A stretch of 64,000 bases of DNA from Desulfoscipio sp. XC116 (GCF_039851975.1 NZ_CP156660.1:2113035-2177034), one strand, 5' to 3'. Counted from the stretch's first letter, positions 16,119 to 25,500 are shown. Notes: generated by a model from the sequence alone, not told the origin. Program-made: numbers and translations.

Positions 16119-17474
16119 TTAGATTTGAGGCAGGTTTTTCAGGGCGCCGGCCAGAATGTCTTCGGGCAGCGGATAGTCTTCCATTTTACCGGCCATGTAT
16201 TTGTCGTAGGAGGGCAGATCCAAAAAACCGTGCCCGCTCAGATTGAACAATATGGTGCGGGCCTCACCCGCTTCCTTAGCCGCCAGGGCTTCGTTAATCG
16301 CGCACTGGATGGCGTGAGCTGATTCCGGCGCCGGCACCACGCCCTCGCTGCGGGCAAACAGTACGGCTCCCTTGAATATAGCGGTTTGATCCAAAGAAGT
16401 AGCCTCAATGATGCCGTCATGCAACAACTGGCTTACCAGCGGTGAATCGCCGTGATAGCGCAGTCCGCCCGAGTGTATGCTGGGGGGCATGAACTCGGAA
16501 CCCAAAGTATACATGTGCAGCAGCGGGGTTAGCCCGGCCACATCGCCGTAATCGTAAGCAAATTGTCCCCGGGTAAGCGTGGGACATGAGGAAGGCTCGG
16601 CTGCAACGAGTCTTATTTTCGCTCCCTGCACCAGCTTATCATATACAAAGGGGAAGGCCAGGCCGGCAAAATTGCTGCCGCCGCCGCAGCAGGCAATCAC
16701 TATATCCGGATAGTCCCCGGCTTTGGCCATTTGCGCCTTGGCTTCCTGGCCGATGACGGTTTGGTGCAGCATAACATGGTTTAATACACTGCCCAGGGCA
16801 TAGTTGGTATCGTCACGCTGAGCGGCTACTTCTACGGCTTCGCTGATGGCAATACCCAGGCTGCCCGGACTTTCCGGGTCGGCGGCCAGTATTTTGCGGC
16901 CCGCCTCCGTCTCATTGCTGGGGCTGGCTACCACGCCGGAACCATAAATTTGCATCATGGACCGGCGGTAGGGTTTTTGCTCGTAACTCACCTTAACCAT
17001 ATAAACCTTGCATTCCATGCCAAAGAAATTACAGGCCTGACTGAGGGCCACACCCCACTGTCCGGCTCCCGTTTCGGTAGTCAGCCGGTTGATGCCTTCC
17101 TGCTTATTAAAATAAGCCTGCGGTACGGCGGTGTTCAGCTTATGGCTGCCAGCCGGGCTGGCACCCTCATACTTATAGTATATTTTAGCCGGCGTATCCA
17201 ACGCCTTTTCCAGACGACGGGCCCGGCAAAGAGGCGAAGGACGCCACAGGCGGTATATCTCCCTTACTTCATCGGGGATCTCAATCCACCGTTCCTGAGT
17301 GACTTCCTGCTTGATCAGCTCCATGGGAAAAATAGCGGATAAATCTTCGGGGCCAACGGGCTGCTTGGTGGCCGGATGCAGCGGCGGCTTGGGCAGGTTA
17401 GGCATGTCGGCCATAATATTATACCATTTTTGGGGCATTTCCTTTTCCGTGAGCAAAATTTTTACATCGCTCAT
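16119..17474 (-). CDS. Tryptophan synthase beta chain-like enzyme (TrpB2 type)
   Basis: PLP enzyme that joins indole and serine to tryptophan, or a related reaction. The 451-residue length, the N-terminal extension ([20 protein letters not shown]) and the PLP-lysine motif [10 protein letters not shown] are those of the long TrpB2 group rather than classical Trp[13 protein letters not shown] and a Gly-rich phosphate-binding GGGSNFAGL are also present. No trpA or other trp genes are adjacent, as is usual for TrpB2, which often works alone to salvage indole. Confidence 0.9.
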   Translation of the reverse strand: MSDVKILLTEKEMPQKWYNIMADMPNLPKPPLHPATKQPVGPEDLSAIFPMELIKQEVTQERWIEIPDEVREIYRLWRPSPLCRARRLEKALDTPAKIYYKYEGASPAGSHKLNTAVPQAYFNKQEGINRLTTETGAGQWGVALSQACNFFGMECKVYMVKVSYEQKPYRRSMMQIYGSGVVASPSNETEAGRKILAADPESPGSLGIAISEAVEVAAQRDDTNYALGSVLNHVMLHQTVIGQEAKAQMAKAGDYPDIVIACCGGGSNFAGLAFPFVYDKLVQGAKIRLVAAEPSSCPTLTRGQFAYDYGDVAGLTPLLHMYTLGSEFMPPSIHSGGLRYHGDSPLVSQLLHDGIIEATSLDQTAIFKGAVLFARSEGVVPAPESAHAIQCAINEALAAKEAGEARTILFNLSGHGFLDLPSYDKYMAGKMEDYPLPEDILAGALKNLPQI

Positions 17475-17559
17475 CTCTTCTCGAACTCCTCTCTACTCGG
17501 GTTTAAAAAAATCATAAACCCATTGTAGACTATGATATATTTTTCCGCAAGGGGCAATA

Positions 17560-18534
17560 TCAACTAATTTTTTCATGGTGTGCCAGGGCATTGCTCCAGC
17601 GGCCGCAGCGGTCGCCCCAGCAGGCAATAACCTGTCCGGATTCCAGTATTTCCACCACTTCACATATATTCGGGCAACCGTCACAAGCAAAACCACCGGC
17701 TTTAAATTCTCTGTCCGCAACGTCAAATCCCCTGAACCCGGTGCTCTTCCGGTTGGTGGCTTCCCTGGCCAGCATAGCCGCACCCAGAGCCCCCATAACA
17801 TTATAATATAAAGGTACATGCACCGAAAAACCCAGAGCCTTTTCAAAGGCGGCTTTCATGCCGACATTGGCAGCCACCCCGCCCTGAAACACCACCGGCG
17901 GCAAAATTTCCTTACCTTTGCCTACATTATTTAGATAATTGCGCACCAGAGCCTCACATAGCCCGGCTAAAATATCGGGCACATTATAGCCCATTTGCTG
18001 CTTATGAATCATATCGCTTTCAGCAAATACGGCGCAGCGCCCCGCAATACGCACCGGTACAGCGGCCTGCAGCGCCAGGGAGCCGAAATCTTCTATCTGT
18101 ATATTCAAGCGAGAAGCCTGCTGATCCAAAAATGACCCCGTACCCGCGGCACATACTGTATTCATGGCAAAGTCGGCTACCACTCCATTGCGCAAAATAA
18201 TTATCTTGGAATCCTGGCCGCCAATTTCAAGTATGGTTTGCACACCGGGCACTACATTGGAAGCGGCAACAGCATGGGTAGTGATCTCGTTTTTAATAAT
18301 ATCGGCACCGATAATTACCCCGGCCAGGTGCCGTCCGCTGCCCGTGGTGCCCACACCGGCCACTTTTATCTTACCCGGCAGGGCCGCCTGCATTTGTTTT
18401 AACCCCTGCTGCACCACTTCGATGGGCCTGCCCCGGGTACGCAGGTAAATACTATGTTTTACCGTACCGTCCTCACCCGTAAGTACAATATTGGTGCTCA
18501 CCGATCCCACATCTATACCCAGGTAACCGTACAT
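17560..18534 (-). CDS. Acyl-CoA dehydratase activase (BadF/BcrA/HgdC ATPase family)
   Basis: ATPase of the family that activates 2-hydroxyacyl-CoA dehydratases and benzoyl-CoA reductases by ATP-driven electron transfer. From the ATG at 18534 the product has 324 residues. It shows YLGIDVGSVSTN (nucleotide phosphate binding), CAAGTGSFLDQQASRLNI (Fe-S cluster Cys) and GGVAANVGMKAAFE. A C-terminal tail adds a second Cys group (CDGCPNICEVVEI...CWGDRCGR), beyond the usual 250-270 residues. The ATG is 1 nt after the stop of the preceding gene. No dehydratase alpha/beta genes are in the window. Confidence 0.88.
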   Translation of the reverse strand: MYGYLGIDVGSVSTNIVLTGEDGTVKHSIYLRTRGRPIEVVQQGLKQMQAALPGKIKVAGVGTTGSGRHLAGVIIGADIIKNEITTHAVAASNVVPGVQTILEIGGQDSKIIILRNGVVADFAMNTVCAAGTGSFLDQQASRLNIQIEDFGSLALQAAVPVRIAGRCAVFAESDMIHKQQMGYNVPDILAGLCEALVRNYLNNVGKGKEILPPVVFQGGVAANVGMKAAFEKALGFSVHVPLYYNVMGALGAAMLAREATNRKSTGFRGFDVADREFKAGGFACDGCPNICEVVEILESGQVIACWGDRCGRWSNALAHHEKIS

Positions 18535-18535
18535 A

Positions 18536-19633
18536 TTAAGCCAACACCTTCCCGGTTTGTTTTCTCCTGGCCAGCAAATCCACAAATGCTTCCAGCCTGG
18601 TAACCAGACCTGCTTCACCGGACTGCTCGTCAACAATTAAAGTCATGACCGGAATGCCCAATTCCGTGCTCACCCGGGGCAAGATGCTCTGGGCCACTAT
18701 TTCCGGCATACATGTAAAGGGCAGCAGTTGAATCACGCCGTCATAACCCCGCTCGGCATACAACACTGTACTGCCCACGGTTTCCAGGCCATGACCGCCT
18801 ACGGAATGTCCCAAGTATTTAATAGCTTTTTGCTTGGCTAATTTACTGCCGCCCTTGTTCTTCTTAAGCCCCATAAACAGGTGTTCATTAATCCACTCGC
18901 TAAGATAGATGGAACGATCCACTTCCACTCCCATACCGCCCAGTTTGCGCTCAATATCAAGGTTGCTAAAGGGCTCCAGTAAAGTGTAAATCTCTCCCAC
19001 CAGACCAATGCGCAGCACCGGCCTTTGCTTGTCCAATGATACAGCGTTCATCATGCCCATAGCATTATTTAAGGCCGCCGGCAGCTTTTCCGGCCTATCC
19101 ACAGCAATTATTTCCCGCAAGGCGCTTTGCAGTGCCCGGTCGGTAGCACCTGCCCTGGTTTCCCGTGGCCGGCAATAATGCGACATTTTTTCCAACTGAT
19201 CCACCGCCTCAGCCTTATGATAACCGAAACGGATACCATTGATCACCCGCCGCCAGGACTGGTGGCCGGTGATATGCTTAATCTTACCCAGCAGTTCGCC
19301 AATGTGTTTTTGCGGCGGCTCCAATACTACCAGCTGGTAACGGTAGCCCAGATCACGCAGTATGGCATGTTCCACATGAGCGTAGTAGCCAAACCGGCAG
19401 GGACCGCACCCGCCGGCCATAACGATTGTGTCCGCACCCATCTCGGCGGCCTCCATAAAGTTGCCCAGATTTAGCTTTAATGGCATACAGGCAAACTCGG
19501 GGGCATGCTTGACCCCCAACAGCAGTGTCTTTTTACTGGAGGGCGGCGGCACTACCACTTCCACGTCCAAATATTCCAGCATAGCCTTGACGCATATCCA
19601 CATATGCCCCATGTGGGGATAAACTACCTTCAC
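18536..19633 (-). CDS. Acyl-CoA dehydratase activase-related protein (DUF2229 type)
   Basis: A 365-residue protein of the DUF2229/CoA protein activase group, related to the dehydratase subunits. Motifs include MKVVYPHMGH, PEFACMPLKLNLGNFMEAAE, the Cys-rich GGCGPCRFGYYAHVEH and TLIVDEQSGEAGLVTRLEAF. The spaced Cys residues suggest an Fe-S cluster. GTG start after AAAGGTG. It is paired with a similar protein upstream (19662-20657) and with the activase downstream; all three appear to be one operon. Substrate unknown. Confidence 0.8.
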   Translation of the reverse strand: MKVVYPHMGHMWICVKAMLEYLDVEVVVPPPSSKKTLLLGVKHAPEFACMPLKLNLGNFMEAAEMGADTIVMAGGCGPCRFGYYAHVEHAILRDLGYRYQLVVLEPPQKHIGELLGKIKHITGHQSWRRVINGIRFGYHKAEAVDQLEKMSHYCRPRETRAGATDRALQSALREIIAVDRPEKLPAALNNAMGMMNAVSLDKQRPVLRIGLVGEIYTLLEPFSNLDIERKLGGMGVEVDRSIYLSEWINEHLFMGLKKNKGGSKLAKQKAIKYLGHSVGGHGLETVGSTVLYAERGYDGVIQLLPFTCMPEIVAQSILPRVSTELGIPVMTLIVDEQSGEAGLVTRLEAFVDLLARRKQTGKVLA

Positions 19634-19661
19634 GGGTTATCTGCACCTTTCCTAATTATCT

Positions 19662-20657
19662 CTATAACGTAGCGGCTACATCATCCAAATGACGACGCCA
19701 TCTGACCATATCCATAAATGCTTCAAGACGCGTGATCATACCCGCCTCACCGGTATGTTCGTCAATGGTTAGATTCAGCAGCGGTTTGCGTGAGCTGCGG
19801 CGGGCGTACCTTTCGATTAGCTCTCCCGTCATGGAATCCGGTCCGCAGCCGAAGGAGGCCACATGAATCAGCCCGTCGACATCCGGCCGCTCGAAGTAAT
19901 AAAAGGCGGCCCCCACCATGCGCTGGTTCAATGTCCAGAACAGCTGTTTGGGAAGTTTCCCGGCCTCCCGGCGAAAAGCAGTTTCCGTCAACTGATCTGC
20001 AGTTACCACGTCAGCCCCGTAATCCCACAGCCGCTTAATCATATTCATGCTGATATACCGGTCGTATATATTGTACGGGTGGCCGATAACAGCGATGGTG
20101 ACGTCATGCACACCACCATCCCGGGTCCGGTAGTTCTGATTATCTTTACCCCCCGTTTCAAACGGCAGACGCCCGGCCTCCATATCCCGGCAATGGACAT
20201 GCAGTGATTCCATGGAAGCCTTGTAGGCCTTATAAATGCTCGCCGGATTGTGGGTAAAATACCTGCCCACCATATAAAACAAATTGTACAGACTGCTGCC
20301 TTTGCGGTATAGATCCATATTATTGTCAATCAGCGGCGGCAAGTTATTGATATTATTACGCACCATATCGGGAAAACCTAAGAATTTGGGGCAGATGTAT
20401 TCCCGCCGGGCGGTACTGACAATGCGCGGCAAAAAAATATAGTCCACCCTGTCCTTAAGATCCAGTACATGGCCCACCGCTAACTTAATCGGCAGACAAG
20501 CTTCATCAACGGTAGATTTTATGCCTTTTTCCAAAATAGCCCGGGTGGTCTCCCGGGATACCACGGTTTTCACTCCCAGGTGATCAAAAAAAGTTTTCCA
20601 CTGGGGATAATAGTAATAATACAGTAATGCCCTGGGTATACCCACTGTAGCGGACAT
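19662..20657 (-). CDS. Second activase-related protein (DUF2229 type)
   Basis: A 331-residue relative of the next gene, sharing the arrangement VGIPRALLYYYYYPQW, DEACLPIKLAVGHV, HVASFGCGPDSM and LNLTIDEHTGEAGMITRLEAF. Cys residues in DEACLP, YICPKF and FGCGPD could bind an Fe-S cluster. The ATG at 20657 lies 10 nt after GGGAGG; a TTG two codons upstream is also possible. The two activase-related genes probably arose by duplication (inference). Confidence 0.8.
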   Translation of the reverse strand: MSATVGIPRALLYYYYYPQWKTFFDHLGVKTVVSRETTRAILEKGIKSTVDEACLPIKLAVGHVLDLKDRVDYIFLPRIVSTARREYICPKFLGFPDMVRNNINNLPPLIDNNMDLYRKGSSLYNLFYMVGRYFTHNPASIYKAYKASMESLHVHCRDMEAGRLPFETGGKDNQNYRTRDGGVHDVTIAVIGHPYNIYDRYISMNMIKRLWDYGADVVTADQLTETAFRREAGKLPKQLFWTLNQRMVGAAFYYFERPDVDGLIHVASFGCGPDSMTGELIERYARRSSRKPLLNLTIDEHTGEAGMITRLEAFMDMVRWRRHLDDVAATL

Positions 20658-20854
20658 GATCAAAATGCCTCCCGTTTTTTCCGGTTCTTTCTCACATTAA
20701 GGTATTATGAACTAAAAACCAAATTGGTATACTAAAATTCATCTATATTTTGACAATAGGCTAACATACCACCAACAGGGTTGCAGTGGATTAAATGTAA
20801 GACTCCTTTAAAAACCCACGGGCTGTTCAGGATACTTACTTTCGGGAAGTAAGG

Positions 20855-20889
20855 CGAAAAAGAAACCCGGCACATGTCGGGTTTCTTTT
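20855..20889. terminator. Bidirectional-looking terminator after spoVAF
   Basis: AGAAACCCG and CGGGTTTCT form a perfect 9-bp stem with A-runs on the left and T-runs on the right of both strands. It lies in the 310-bp gap between spoVAF and the activase cluster and would end the minus-strand spoVA transcript. A second small hairpin (CTTACTT/AAGTAAG) is at 20834-20852. No gene is visible in the gap. Confidence 0.75.
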
Positions 20890-20967
20890 CGGCAAGGAGA
20901 AGCACACTTTAACATTTTATAGAGCATACTTGGTCTGTTAGCTTACCCCGGCAAATTGGCGATACCG

Positions 20968-22500
20968 CTATTTTTTATCCGGTCGTTTGTTCTTCTCACC
21001 CGGTTTGCGAGCCGGTACCGGCAATCCCTGCCGGTCAGCATCCCGCGGTTTTAAAATGCTGGGCCGCACATTGGTTACCGGCACCGGGCGGCGCACTATA
21101 ATGCTGTACAGCGCCTTGGCGTTAAAGGGTATCAGCGGCCACATGTAGGGCACTCCAAACGATCGGGTGAATATCAATAGCGCCAGCACCAGCGCCAGAC
21201 CCACCAGCAGTCCGGGCAACCGGAGAAATCCCACCATTATCAGCAGAAAGAAACGGATCAGCCGGTTGGCAAAACCCAATTCATAGCTGGGCGTAAGGTA
21301 GTTGCCCACCACCGCCGCGGCGGTGTACATAATTACTTCGGCGTTAAACAGCCCCACGGTAACCGCCAAATCACCAATCAAGAGCGCGGCAATAAGACCT
21401 ACCGCCGTGGCCAGCGCCGTGGGGGTATGAATAGTAGCCATGCGTACCATGTCCACTGACACTTCAGCAAGTAGGAACTGAACAAATATTGGTATCTCAC
21501 CTATTTTATCGGGTCCGATAAATTTCAAAGCCGGCGGCAGTATGCCGGGCTGCAGCACTGCCAGCAGCCACAGGGGCAATAAGAATACGGAAATAGCTAC
21601 CCCCATAAATCTGATCAAGCGCATGAACACACCCGCCGCAGGGTTCTGCCGGTATTCTTCGGCATGCTGCAGGTGATGGAAATAAGTGGCCGGGGTAATA
21701 ATAACACTGGGTGAAGTATCCACCAGCACCAGCACATGCCCTTCCAGCAAATGTATGGCAGCAACATCCGGTCTTTCCGTATAACGAACTCTGGGCAGCG
21801 GATTCCAATAATTTCCCGGGGTGATAAGTTCCTCCACAGCCTTTTCGGCCATCGGAAGCCCATCAATATTAATTGCCTTAATTTTTTCGCGAATACTGTC
21901 TACCAAATCTTCATTAGCAATATCTTCGATATAGCAAATAACTATATCGGTCTTGGAGCGATTGCCCGCCTGAGCATATTCCATGCGCAGCTTGGGATCC
22001 CGAATGCGCCGCCTGATCAGCGCGGTATTAAAAACCAGCGTTTCCGTAAAACCGTCCCGTGAACCTCGCACTACTTTTTCCAGATCGGGTTCATCAGGAC
22101 TTCTGGCCGGGTAAGTGCGCACATCCAGCATGATAGCCCGATCCTGGCCATCAACTAGCAAAGCCAGGGGGCCGGAAAGCATTTTTTCGATCAAGTCTTC
22201 CAGGTATTCTGTCGGCTGTACCTCCACGTAATTAATGTGTTTTAGAAACAATTTTTGAAAGGCATCCACCGACAAGTCGTCCCGATCCAATTGATGCAAG
22301 TTATATAAAATGTCAGTCATCAGTTCGGCGTTGGCAAAGGCGTCGACAAACAACATCAATGTTTTGCGGCCGCCGATGATCATTTCCCGCCTGACAATAT
22401 CAAAGTTTTTATCAAAGGCTAATTTTTCGGCCAGCAAATCCTGGTTGACCTTCAGTTGCTTACTTAGTCTGGTCTTATTTTCAATGGCAGCGGGTGCCAT
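20968..22500 (-). CDS. spoVAF: Stage V sporulation protein AF (GerA-family membrane protein)
   Basis: Spore membrane protein of the GerA receptor A-subunit family, encoded with the SpoVA dipicolinate-transport proteins. The 510-residue product has a hydrophilic N-terminal half (LFVDAFANAELMTDILYNL, GPLALLVDGQDRAI) and about five membrane helices from residue 300 on, with PIFVQFLLAEVSVDMVRMAT. The ATG at 22500, 8 nt after GGAG, is chosen over a GTG three codons upstream. It overlaps spoVAEA by 20 bp. The tail is basic and Lys/Pro-rich. Confidence 0.93.
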   Translation of the reverse strand: MAPAAIENKTRLSKQLKVNQDLLAEKLAFDKNFDIVRREMIIGGRKTLMLFVDAFANAELMTDILYNLHQLDRDDLSVDAFQKLFLKHINYVEVQPTEYLEDLIEKMLSGPLALLVDGQDRAIMLDVRTYPARSPDEPDLEKVVRGSRDGFTETLVFNTALIRRRIRDPKLRMEYAQAGNRSKTDIVICYIEDIANEDLVDSIREKIKAINIDGLPMAEKAVEELITPGNYWNPLPRVRYTERPDVAAIHLLEGHVLVLVDTSPSVIITPATYFHHLQHAEEYRQNPAAGVFMRLIRFMGVAISVFLLPLWLLAVLQPGILPPALKFIGPDKIGEIPIFVQFLLAEVSVDMVRMATIHTPTALATAVGLIAALLIGDLAVTVGLFNAEVIMYTAAAVVGNYLTPSYELGFANRLIRFFLLIMVGFLRLPGLLVGLALVLALLIFTRSFGVPYMWPLIPFNAKALYSIIVRRPVPVTNVRPSILKPRDADRQGLPVPARKPGEKNKRPDKK

Positions 22501-23065
22501 CGTATCCACTCCTCTTTAGTATTTCCTGTAATGCTTTAGTGGTTAGCGGTGCACCGCGGGCATGATGATCGGCATAGTCCATTTTGCCCACATCTCCAAT
22601 GCCTATAATCACCGGCAGATCTAATTCATCCAACACCTCTACAGTATCGCCATAAAGTACATCATCGGTGTATCCGCTGGTCTGCCCCAGCTTATCTACC
22701 GGTCCGTTCACTAATTCACCATGGCAGTCCACTGATAAATCCACATGCGCTCCATGCGTAAACTCGGTATTGGAGGCCACCGCCAGGACACCTAAAATAC
22801 GTATATCCGGGTGACGGGCCAGGTAAGCCAGCGCCGATTCACCACTTCCCATGCCGTGCTTACCCTTGTCATCCAGCATAACCACCACCGGCTCATGGGC
22901 CGCGCGCTTGATTAAATATATCAACTGCTCGCCGGTCAACCTAGTGGGGTTACCGGCCGATGCCGATATACAGCGGGCCCCAATATTGTATGCCGCTGTT
23001 TCCACCGTTTTTTGGGCCATCTTGTCCCCGTCTGTAACCACTATGATGTTGATTGGCTTACCCAA
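22481..23065 (-). CDS. spoVAEA: Stage V sporulation protein AE (SpoVAEA type)
   Basis: A soluble spore-germination-related protein of 194 residues. It opens with INIIVVTDGDKMAQKTVETA and contains ISASAGNPTRLTGEQLIYLI and VVVMLDDKGKHGMGSGESAL, typical for SpoVAEA. TTG start after GGGGATAAAATAG. spoVAF follows with an overlap. The other spoVA genes (AA-AD) are not in this window; a terminator after the dodecin gene separates this pair from sigF, so it probably has its own forespore promoter, which I could not identify with confidence. Confidence 0.9.
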   Translation of the reverse strand: MGKPINIIVVTDGDKMAQKTVETAAYNIGARCISASAGNPTRLTGEQLIYLIKRAAHEPVVVMLDDKGKHGMGSGESALAYLARHPDIRILGVLAVASNTEFTHGAHVDLSVDCHGELVNGPVDKLGQTSGYTDDVLYGDTVEVLDELDLPVIIGIGDVGKMDYADHHARGAPLTTKALQEILKRSGYDGTRCH

Positions 23066-23220
23066 CTATTTTATCCCCTTGTCTGTCCAGTGATAAGTAT
23101 ATGTCAACAGCAACCTAACCACGCATAATGAAATACCGGAACCATTTTAAAATGACTTCAATACTATAAGTCAACAAACTCATTAGGAATATTACAGTTT
23201 CTTTTGATAATAATGCCAGT

Positions 23221-23251
23221 AATAAAAAGCAGGACACCTTGATTGGTGCCC
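23221..23251 (-). terminator. Terminator after dodecin
   Basis: Minus strand GGGCACC and GGTGTCC pair (one G-T) around a 6-nt loop, followed by TGCTTTTTATT. It starts 6 bp after the dodecin stop codon and separates it from spoVAEA-spoVAF. The rest of the gap (23066-23220) holds no gene. Confidence 0.75.
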
Positions 23252-23257
23252 TTACTT

Positions 23258-23452
23258 TTAACTGGTGTGAGCTACTTTAAGATTGGCCTTATACTCCACT
23301 ACTCTGCCGTTTTGCACATTGGCGGTAAAGTTGACGACTTCCACACCGACAATATCGTCTATTGTTTTGGAGGCCTCGGAAACCGCCGACTGCACTGCAC
23401 TGCGCCAACCTTCCGTTGACTCTCCCACCATTTCCATAACTTTGATATGCAT
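23258..23452 (-). CDS. Dodecin (flavin-binding small protein)
   Basis: A 64-residue protein that assembles into a hollow dodecamer and stores flavin or a similar aromatic cofactor. MHIKVMEMVGESTEGWRSAV, then SEASKTIDDIVGVEV and VVEYKANLKVA, match the family throughout. The ATG at 23452 follows GGGGGGATTGTATT; the frame is open upstream but lacks another start signal. It sits between sigF and spoVAEA. Confidence 0.93.
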   Translation of the reverse strand: MHIKVMEMVGESTEGWRSAVQSAVSEASKTIDDIVGVEVVNFTANVQNGRVVEYKANLKVAHTS

Positions 23453-23526
23453 AATACAATCCCCCCTCTGCAAGATTAATTCTATTGGCAATTGTATTAT
23501 TTGTTCTATATTGTTTTTTATGCAGC

Positions 23527-24303
23527 TTATTGAACACTTTCCATCATATCCCGTAATTTCTGCAAAGCCTGGCGTTCCAGGCGGGAAACCTGCACCTGTG
23601 AAAGTCCCAGCCGGCTGGCGATCTCCCCCTGGGTTTTATCGCCGAAAAACCGCCACAGCAGTATGAGCCGATCCCTGTCCGGCAGCCTTTTAAGTACCTC
23701 TTTAATCGCAATATTATCCAGCCAGGGCGTTTCCTCCCCGTCACTCTCGCTCAACTGATCCAATAAGTAAATAGGATCGCCGTCATCCTGGTGCAGTGTT
23801 TCATAAATGGAGGCGGGAGATTGGGACGCCTCCAGCGCCGTAACTACTTCTTCCCTGGGTATGCCCAGTTCGGCGGCAATTTCATTAATAGAAGGCTCAC
23901 GGCCTATTTTAGCTACCAGTATATCCCGCGTCTGCTGCACTTTATAAGCGGTTTCTTTAATAGAGCGGCTTACCTTGACGTGATTATCGTCTCGCAAAAA
24001 CCTCCTGATCTCGCCCACTATCATGGGCACCGCATAAGTGGAAAAACGCACATTGTAGCTCATATCAAACTTATCAATGGCCTTCATCAGTCCAATACAG
24101 CCGATCTGAAAAAGGTCTTCCAGCTCATAACCCCGGTTTTGAAACCGCTTGACAAGGTTAAAAACCAGCTTTAAATTACAATTAACCAGGCGTTCTCTGG
24201 CCTGCTCGTCCCCCGTTTGGGCCCGGGTCAGCAGCTCTTTCATTTCCGCATCCTTAAGCAGAGGAAAGCGGGGCAGGTTCATTTCCATTAACCGGTTACT
24301 CAT
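23527..24303 (-). CDS. sigF: RNA polymerase sporulation sigma factor SigF
   Basis: First forespore-specific sigma factor. The 258-residue product shows region 2 (FQIGCIGLMKAIDKFD, VRFSTYAVPMIVGEIRRFLRDD), region 3 and the region 4 helix-turn-helix (GEIASRLGLSQVQVSRLERQ). GGGGGAATAACC precedes the ATG. It is held inactive by the product of the upstream spoIIAB and released by spoIIAA; all three are in the standard order. Confidence 0.97.
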   Translation of the reverse strand: MSNRLMEMNLPRFPLLKDAEMKELLTRAQTGDEQARERLVNCNLKLVFNLVKRFQNRGYELEDLFQIGCIGLMKAIDKFDMSYNVRFSTYAVPMIVGEIRRFLRDDNHVKVSRSIKETAYKVQQTRDILVAKIGREPSINEIAAELGIPREEVVTALEASQSPASIYETLHQDDGDPIYLLDQLSESDGEETPWLDNIAIKEVLKRLPDRDRLILLWRFFGDKTQGEIASRLGLSQVQVSRLERQALQKLRDMMESVQ

Positions 24304-24314
24304 GGTTATTCCCC

Positions 24315-24755
24315 CTATTGCTCACGCATTGCCTTACAGCCGGGTGCCCCTGCCCTTCTGCTCATTTTTACCCGGGTGCCTTGATCCGGGGAAGAAGACA
24401 ATGCAAACTTTTCCATAAATGACTGCATAAAAGCAAATCCCAGACCCATGCGCTCGGGATCGGTGGAATAGACCGGTTCCAGGGCCTTGGAAATATCCTT
24501 TATTCCCCTGCCTCCATCTATTACTTCAATCTCTAAAAACTCCTCGGCCACTTTTATTTCCAACCGAACCGTATGATCCGGATTACTATCATAGCCGTGT
24601 ATAATAGCATTAGTCACTGCTTCGGAAACCGCCACCTTTATTTCTTCCAAATCAGATAGTGTAAAATCCAACTGAGATGCAAAAGCTGCCACCGCCACCC
24701 GTGCAAAAGCCACATTTGACGAGCGGCTGGAAAACTCAAGTACGGCTTTATTCAA
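24315..24755 (-). CDS. spoIIAB: Anti-sigma F factor and serine kinase SpoIIAB
   Basis: Binds and inhibits SigF and phosphorylates SpoIIAA. A TTG at 24755 lies 8 nt after AAAGGAGG and gives 146 residues, the same as the B. subtilis protein; the frame stays open for 32 more codons upstream, but that part comes from the flanking spacer. GHKL ATPase boxes are EAVTNAIIHGY (N box), DGGRGI (G1) and ERMGLGFAFMQSF (G2). Unusually, a 197-bp spacer with an IS200/IS605-like hairpin repeat separates it from spoIIAA, so the normal coupling of the two is lost. Confidence 0.95.
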   Translation of the reverse strand: MNKAVLEFSSRSSNVAFARVAVAAFASQLDFTLSDLEEIKVAVSEAVTNAIIHGYDSNPDHTVRLEIKVAEEFLEIEVIDGGRGIKDISKALEPVYSTDPERMGLGFAFMQSFMEKFALSSSPDQGTRVKMSRRAGAPGCKAMREQ

Positions 24756-24830
24756 TTCCACAACCTCCTTTAAAACTACTCGGTATTTATCTATATACCA
24801 GCTAATATATTGGTTGAATGCTTTGTGATT

Positions 24831-24942
24831 ATCAAATTCCAAGACTCCCACTTCTATGGGTGGGAGTTCCTATTTTTACTTCGGGTGGGGCGGAAGCCCC
24901 ATTTGAAGCCCCGCTGTTCAGCTTTTAGCTGAACGAGTTCGC
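24831..24942 (+). repeat. Three-hairpin IS200/IS605 right-end-like repeat, copy 2
   Basis: Begins ATCAAATTCCAA then GACTCCCAC (24843) and runs to GAACGAGTTC near 24940. Hairpins: CTCCCAC/GTGGGAG, a weaker central one (GGTGGGG/CCCC) and GTTCAGC/GCTGAAC. The upstream flank ATCAAATTCCRA is shared with copy 3, so the true left boundary of these two copies is at least 12 bp further out. It lies between spoIIAA and spoIIAB, ending close to the spoIIAA stop codon. Confidence 0.75.
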
Positions 24943-24952
24943 CACATCTACT

Positions 24953-25291
24953 TTACCCGATTTTATCCAGCAGCATGCGCAAAGAAGGGTATATTTCCAT
25001 TAAACGCGGCAACCCGGACAAATCCAGCACTTTTTTCACTTGCGGCTTGGCGCCCGCCAGGTATACCTTCCCGCCACCGGCGGCAATTTTTTTATAACGA
25101 CCTAAAATGACCCCCAAACCGGCGCTGTCCACGAAATCAACTTCAGTTAAGTCAAAAATAAGCCGGTTGACACCATGTTCCGTCAACGCCCGATCCACAT
25201 CTTCACGCAGCGAATCAGTCAGGCTGATATCCACATCACCCATCACCGAAACTATGAGATAATTATTTACCTTTTTAATTGTATAATTCAC
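24953..25291 (-). CDS. spoIIAA: Anti-anti-sigma factor SpoIIAA
   Basis: STAS-domain protein that, when unphosphorylated, frees SigF from SpoIIAB. The GTG at 25291, six nt after GAGGTGG, gives 112 residues. The phosphorylated serine is in FVDSAGLGVILGRYK, and FDLTEV and KVYLAGAKPQVKKVLDLSG are conserved. It is the first gene of the sigF operon; dacF, next to it in Bacillus as well, ends 428 bp upstream. Confidence 0.95.
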   Translation of the reverse strand: MNYTIKKVNNYLIVSVMGDVDISLTDSLREDVDRALTEHGVNRLIFDLTEVDFVDSAGLGVILGRYKKIAAGGGKVYLAGAKPQVKKVLDLSGLPRLMEIYPSLRMLLDKIG

Positions 25292-25336
25292 AACTAACCA
25301 CCTCAGCTCGCTAAAAATGTTTATATACATTGCTAT

Positions 25337-25365
25337 ATTTTACCATATAAGGCAGGCAATATCAA
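25337..25365 (-). promoter_or_regulatory. Predicted promoter of spoIIAA-spoIIAB-sigF
   Basis: Minus strand TTGATA (25360-25365) and TAAAAT (25337-25342) with 17 nt between them resemble a sigma-A promoter. In Bacillus this operon uses sigma H; I see no clear sigma-H boxes, so the assignment is tentative. Confidence 0.45.
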
Positions 25366-25500
25366 CTCAATCAAGTGAAATATGTATTTTCGGCAGCTCC
25401 TCGGCCCAGATAAATCATTAATGTATCTGTCCAAAGCATACTTCTTACCCTGAAAAAGAGTAATCATCTAGTAGTCATCTATCTGCTACCATCTTCTGCA

